From: Aphelidium insulamus
Taxonomy: Eukaryota; Aphelidiomycota; Aphelidea; Aphelidiaceae
Direction: 5' to 3'
DNA: 64,000 nt
NCBI GenBank assembly: GCA_036784855.1
Contig: JAZDSV010000008.1
Span: 1-64,000, forward strand
Shown here: piece after piece, positions 62,182 to 64,000 of the stretch
Position numbering within the stretch: position 1 is the first letter of the stretch
Layout of the letters: each line of letters starts with the position of its first letter
Translations under genes and position numbers: made by a program
Notes under the pieces: model-generated
Database searches by the model: none
What the model saw: the letters and a program-made list of their open reading frames with translations, nothing else
Told to the model about the DNA's origin: nothing

Positions 62182-62448
62182 TTAACTCAGCTACAACCCG
62201 GTTACTACCCAACTTTTTCTGTGCTAAAACGACTGCAACTTACAGACTGCGCCGACTGTCGATACTGTGGCACCCGTGATGACATTGCCCACCGCGTCCG
62301 ACATTGTCTGTCTCGACAGGCGGAACGTGCTCAACTCCGTGACAACCTGGCTCAACTCGGCATATTCACGCTGGAGCTGCGTCTGATACTACAACATCCA
62401 CAAGCGGCAGCAGTACTTGCAAACTTTTTCACGCAGTGCGACGGCTGA
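62182..62448 (+). pseudogene. C-terminal fragment of a LINE polyprotein
   Basis: The frame reads LTQLQPGYYPTFSVLKRLQL, then CADCRYC, DIAHRVRHC, matching the layout after the RNase H domain of many non-LTR elements (TQL-x-G, then a CX2C...HX4C zinc-like motif). It ends in a stop at 62446-62448. No RT is attached. It may derive from the same family as the RT scrap at 8936-9168. Confidence 0.65.
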
Positions 62449-62679
62449 CCACACCGCTTTACTCCGCATGGAGTCCATCACTGTGAACTGAAGTATATTT
62501 TGTATATGTCAACACGCACTCGGGCAACCAACGGTGCAACGTCATGACCGACCGGTTAGATACGTTTAATGAATAAATCAACTATCACGTGATCTACCGC
62601 GACAAGTGTCATAGCGATGCGACCGAAACTGGGATGCCATCGTGAGCGCTGCTGAGAAGCTTTAACCATATACGGTGTA
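62449..62679. other. Short spacer
   Basis: No gene or repeat recognised between the LINE fragment and the coiled-coil ORF. Confidence 0.5.
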
Positions 62680-63483
62680 ATGAAAAAGCAGTTAACTTAC
62701 AGCCAGGCAGTAACGGGGCAAAGTAACGAGCCAGAGTTGGAGGCGAAGACTCCAGCAGGATCATGCCATGCCAATTTAATTGCAATAGTGGGGAAAGTTA
62801 TCGCAAAAGAAACCCTGTCCGTAAGCTCGCGTGAAGAACTTTTGCGTGCAGTGGCTCAGAGCGCGGCGGAAAATACAATGCTGCGGCAAAAAATTCATCA
62901 GTCGACTCAAAAATACTCAGCAAAAATAGCCGGTAAGTAATCTGCAAATGATCTTAGAGATGTTGAGACATATGTTACGCATTGTACGCATGGATGGAGT
63001 CAAAGCTGGCTGCCAGCGTGGAGACAGAGAGAAATTTGAGACAAGCAAATAGCGCCCTTCAGGAAAAGCACGCGCAGAATGAGCAAGCACGTATGCGGAG
63101 AATCTAATCGCCACTACGTTACCAAGCTAAAGGATTCCTTTGTTGTGCACGCACAGAGTCTTCTGGGGGTTTCAGCTGAGACTGTCAAATCGTATATCAA
63201 AATCGAGCGAGGCCAAGTTAGCAATACATTTGGGAAAAGTCTGTGGTCAAGTGCGGCGGCGATCGAGGCTTTAGCAAACAAGCCGGCACACGGGCATTTG
63301 TTTCGATATCTTCAACGTCTTGGGATAAGCAAGCCAACGTGGGCCACGCTGTCAGATATAGTTGCTCGGCGAAATGAAGGTGCCCATAGTGACACCGATT
63401 TGCCAAAAATGCTTCAGTATTGTGACGGATATAAGGAACGTAACGCAGTAGAGCATTTGGCGGCTGCTATCAAAAGGAGCTAA
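62680..63483 (+). pseudogene. Coiled-coil protein gene of unknown family, apparently frameshifted
   Basis: Part one (62680-62931) encodes MKKQLTYSQAVTGQSNEPEL and a helical segment (SREELLRAVAQSAAENTMLR), then a possible GTAAGT donor at 62932. Part two (62990-63110, a different frame) is another coiled-coil (LAASVETERNLRQANSALQE). It shifts near 63105 into part three (to 63483), a helical globular domain with KLKDSFVVHAQSLLGVSAET, LFRYLQRLGISKPTWATLSD and ARRNEGAHSD. The RX4H spacing in RNEGAH is seen in HEPN nucleases but also occurs by chance. It could be a real two- or three-exon gene with an unseen junction, or a decayed one. Function unknown. Confidence 0.4.
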
Positions 63484-63568
63484 TTTTTCTGGAATAACCG
63501 CTTATGCGCACATGAGTATCACAGGTCGGTCAGACCATTCACGCCATACACAATCGCTCGCGTGTTGA

Positions 63569-64000
63569 CTTCCACATATTGCGCTGACGCGGCTTCATCC
63601 AATATTCTCTACGGCGCGATTGAGTCTGCTGGATCGTGGTTTCATATACGCGGTGGCGCACGTGCGTGGCGGCAGCGACATGGGCAACGGGTGGTACCAG
63701 GAAGGCAAGCTGGCCAAAAAACCAAACACATTTCACGACTTTATCGCCTGCGCCGAACACTTGATAAGGGTACAAATCTATTTTTGACCGTACTTTATAC
63801 GTAGCTCGACTGATTCTTTTTTAGGAGGGATATACGTCGCAGGACAAGTTGGCCATTTACGGAAGATCTGCCGGTGGTCTCCTTATTGGCTCCGTGGTGA
63901 ATATGCGCCCGGATCTGTTCAAAGCGGCGCTGACCGAGGTTCCGTTTGTTGACGTCATCAATACCATGTTTGACTCGTCCATTCCGTGGACCGCCTTTGA
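63569..64000 (+). CDS. Oligopeptidase B (S9A serine peptidase), partial
   Basis: Exon parts 63569..63769 and about 63825..64000 (intron GTACAA...TTTTTTAG) encode FSTARLSLLDRGFIYAVAHV, RGGSDMGNGWYQEGKLAKKP, EGYTSQDKLAIYGRSAGGLL and EVPFVDVINTMFD. GRSAGG holds the nucleophile Ser and the VPFVDV segment is typical of oligopeptidase B, which cleaves after basic residues in short peptides. The 3' end leaves the window. Upstream the frame meets TGA at 63566 without an acceptor site, and the YGSYG segment expected just before is absent. The upstream exons and beta-propeller are not visible. It is either 5'-truncated or interrupted by sequence I cannot see through. Confidence 0.75.

Overview
This is a nuclear window from a eukaryote. 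Coding exons are GC-rich. Introns are short (about 45-110 nt), GT-AG and often filled with (TA)n. Genes are packed tightly, with some divergent pairs only 72 or 338 bp apart. A CHD6-9/Kismet-type remodeller, a REJ/GPS surface protein and Crinkler-type NTPase remnants together suggest a unicellular relative of animals or another amorphean protist. This placement is inference; no species is claimed. All exon joins below were worked out by hand from splice sites and checked for reading-frame consistency.

Left third (1-15.6 kb), accessory and repeat-rich: an OrsD-like zinc-finger protein cut by the window edge; a young but internally deleted Ty3/gypsy-like LTR element (1536-4751) with identical 214-bp LTRs and a 5-bp target duplication; a 642-656 bp direct repeat flanking a 21-bp minisatellite; a 97-bp tandem array; a LINE reverse transcriptase scrap; an intact five-hundred-residue P-loop NTPase with a mitochondrial-type leader; and broken genes, including a Crinkler-type NTPase with several frameshifts.

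Middle (15.6-42.4 kb), housekeeping: DNAJC2/zuotin, SEC63, an MFS transporter, a crotonase-family protein, MCM6, an unidentified two-TM protein, an active-site-intact rhomboid with a very long N-terminal extension, glutaminyl-tRNA synthetase and a CHD subfamily III remodeller. Zuotin and SEC63 are both J-proteins, of the ribosome and the ER translocon respectively, and lie tail to tail.

Right part: 42.4-48 kb is repeat-rich, with lineage-specific coiled-coil paralogues, fold-back elements and a broken secreted-protein gene. At 48-56.2 kb is the most unusual gene, a predicted 2618-residue protein joining an N-terminal membrane anchor, an EGF-like segment, a GT4-like domain, a GT2 glycosyltransferase, a mucin-like stretch, IPT and REJ modules, a GPS autoproteolysis motif, a second TM helix and a PPxY-bearing tail. 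It is followed by a small secreted Cys-rich protein, a DDX51/Dbp6 RNA helicase, GAPDH, LINE debris, a broken coiled-coil gene and the 3' part of an oligopeptidase B gene that runs off the window.
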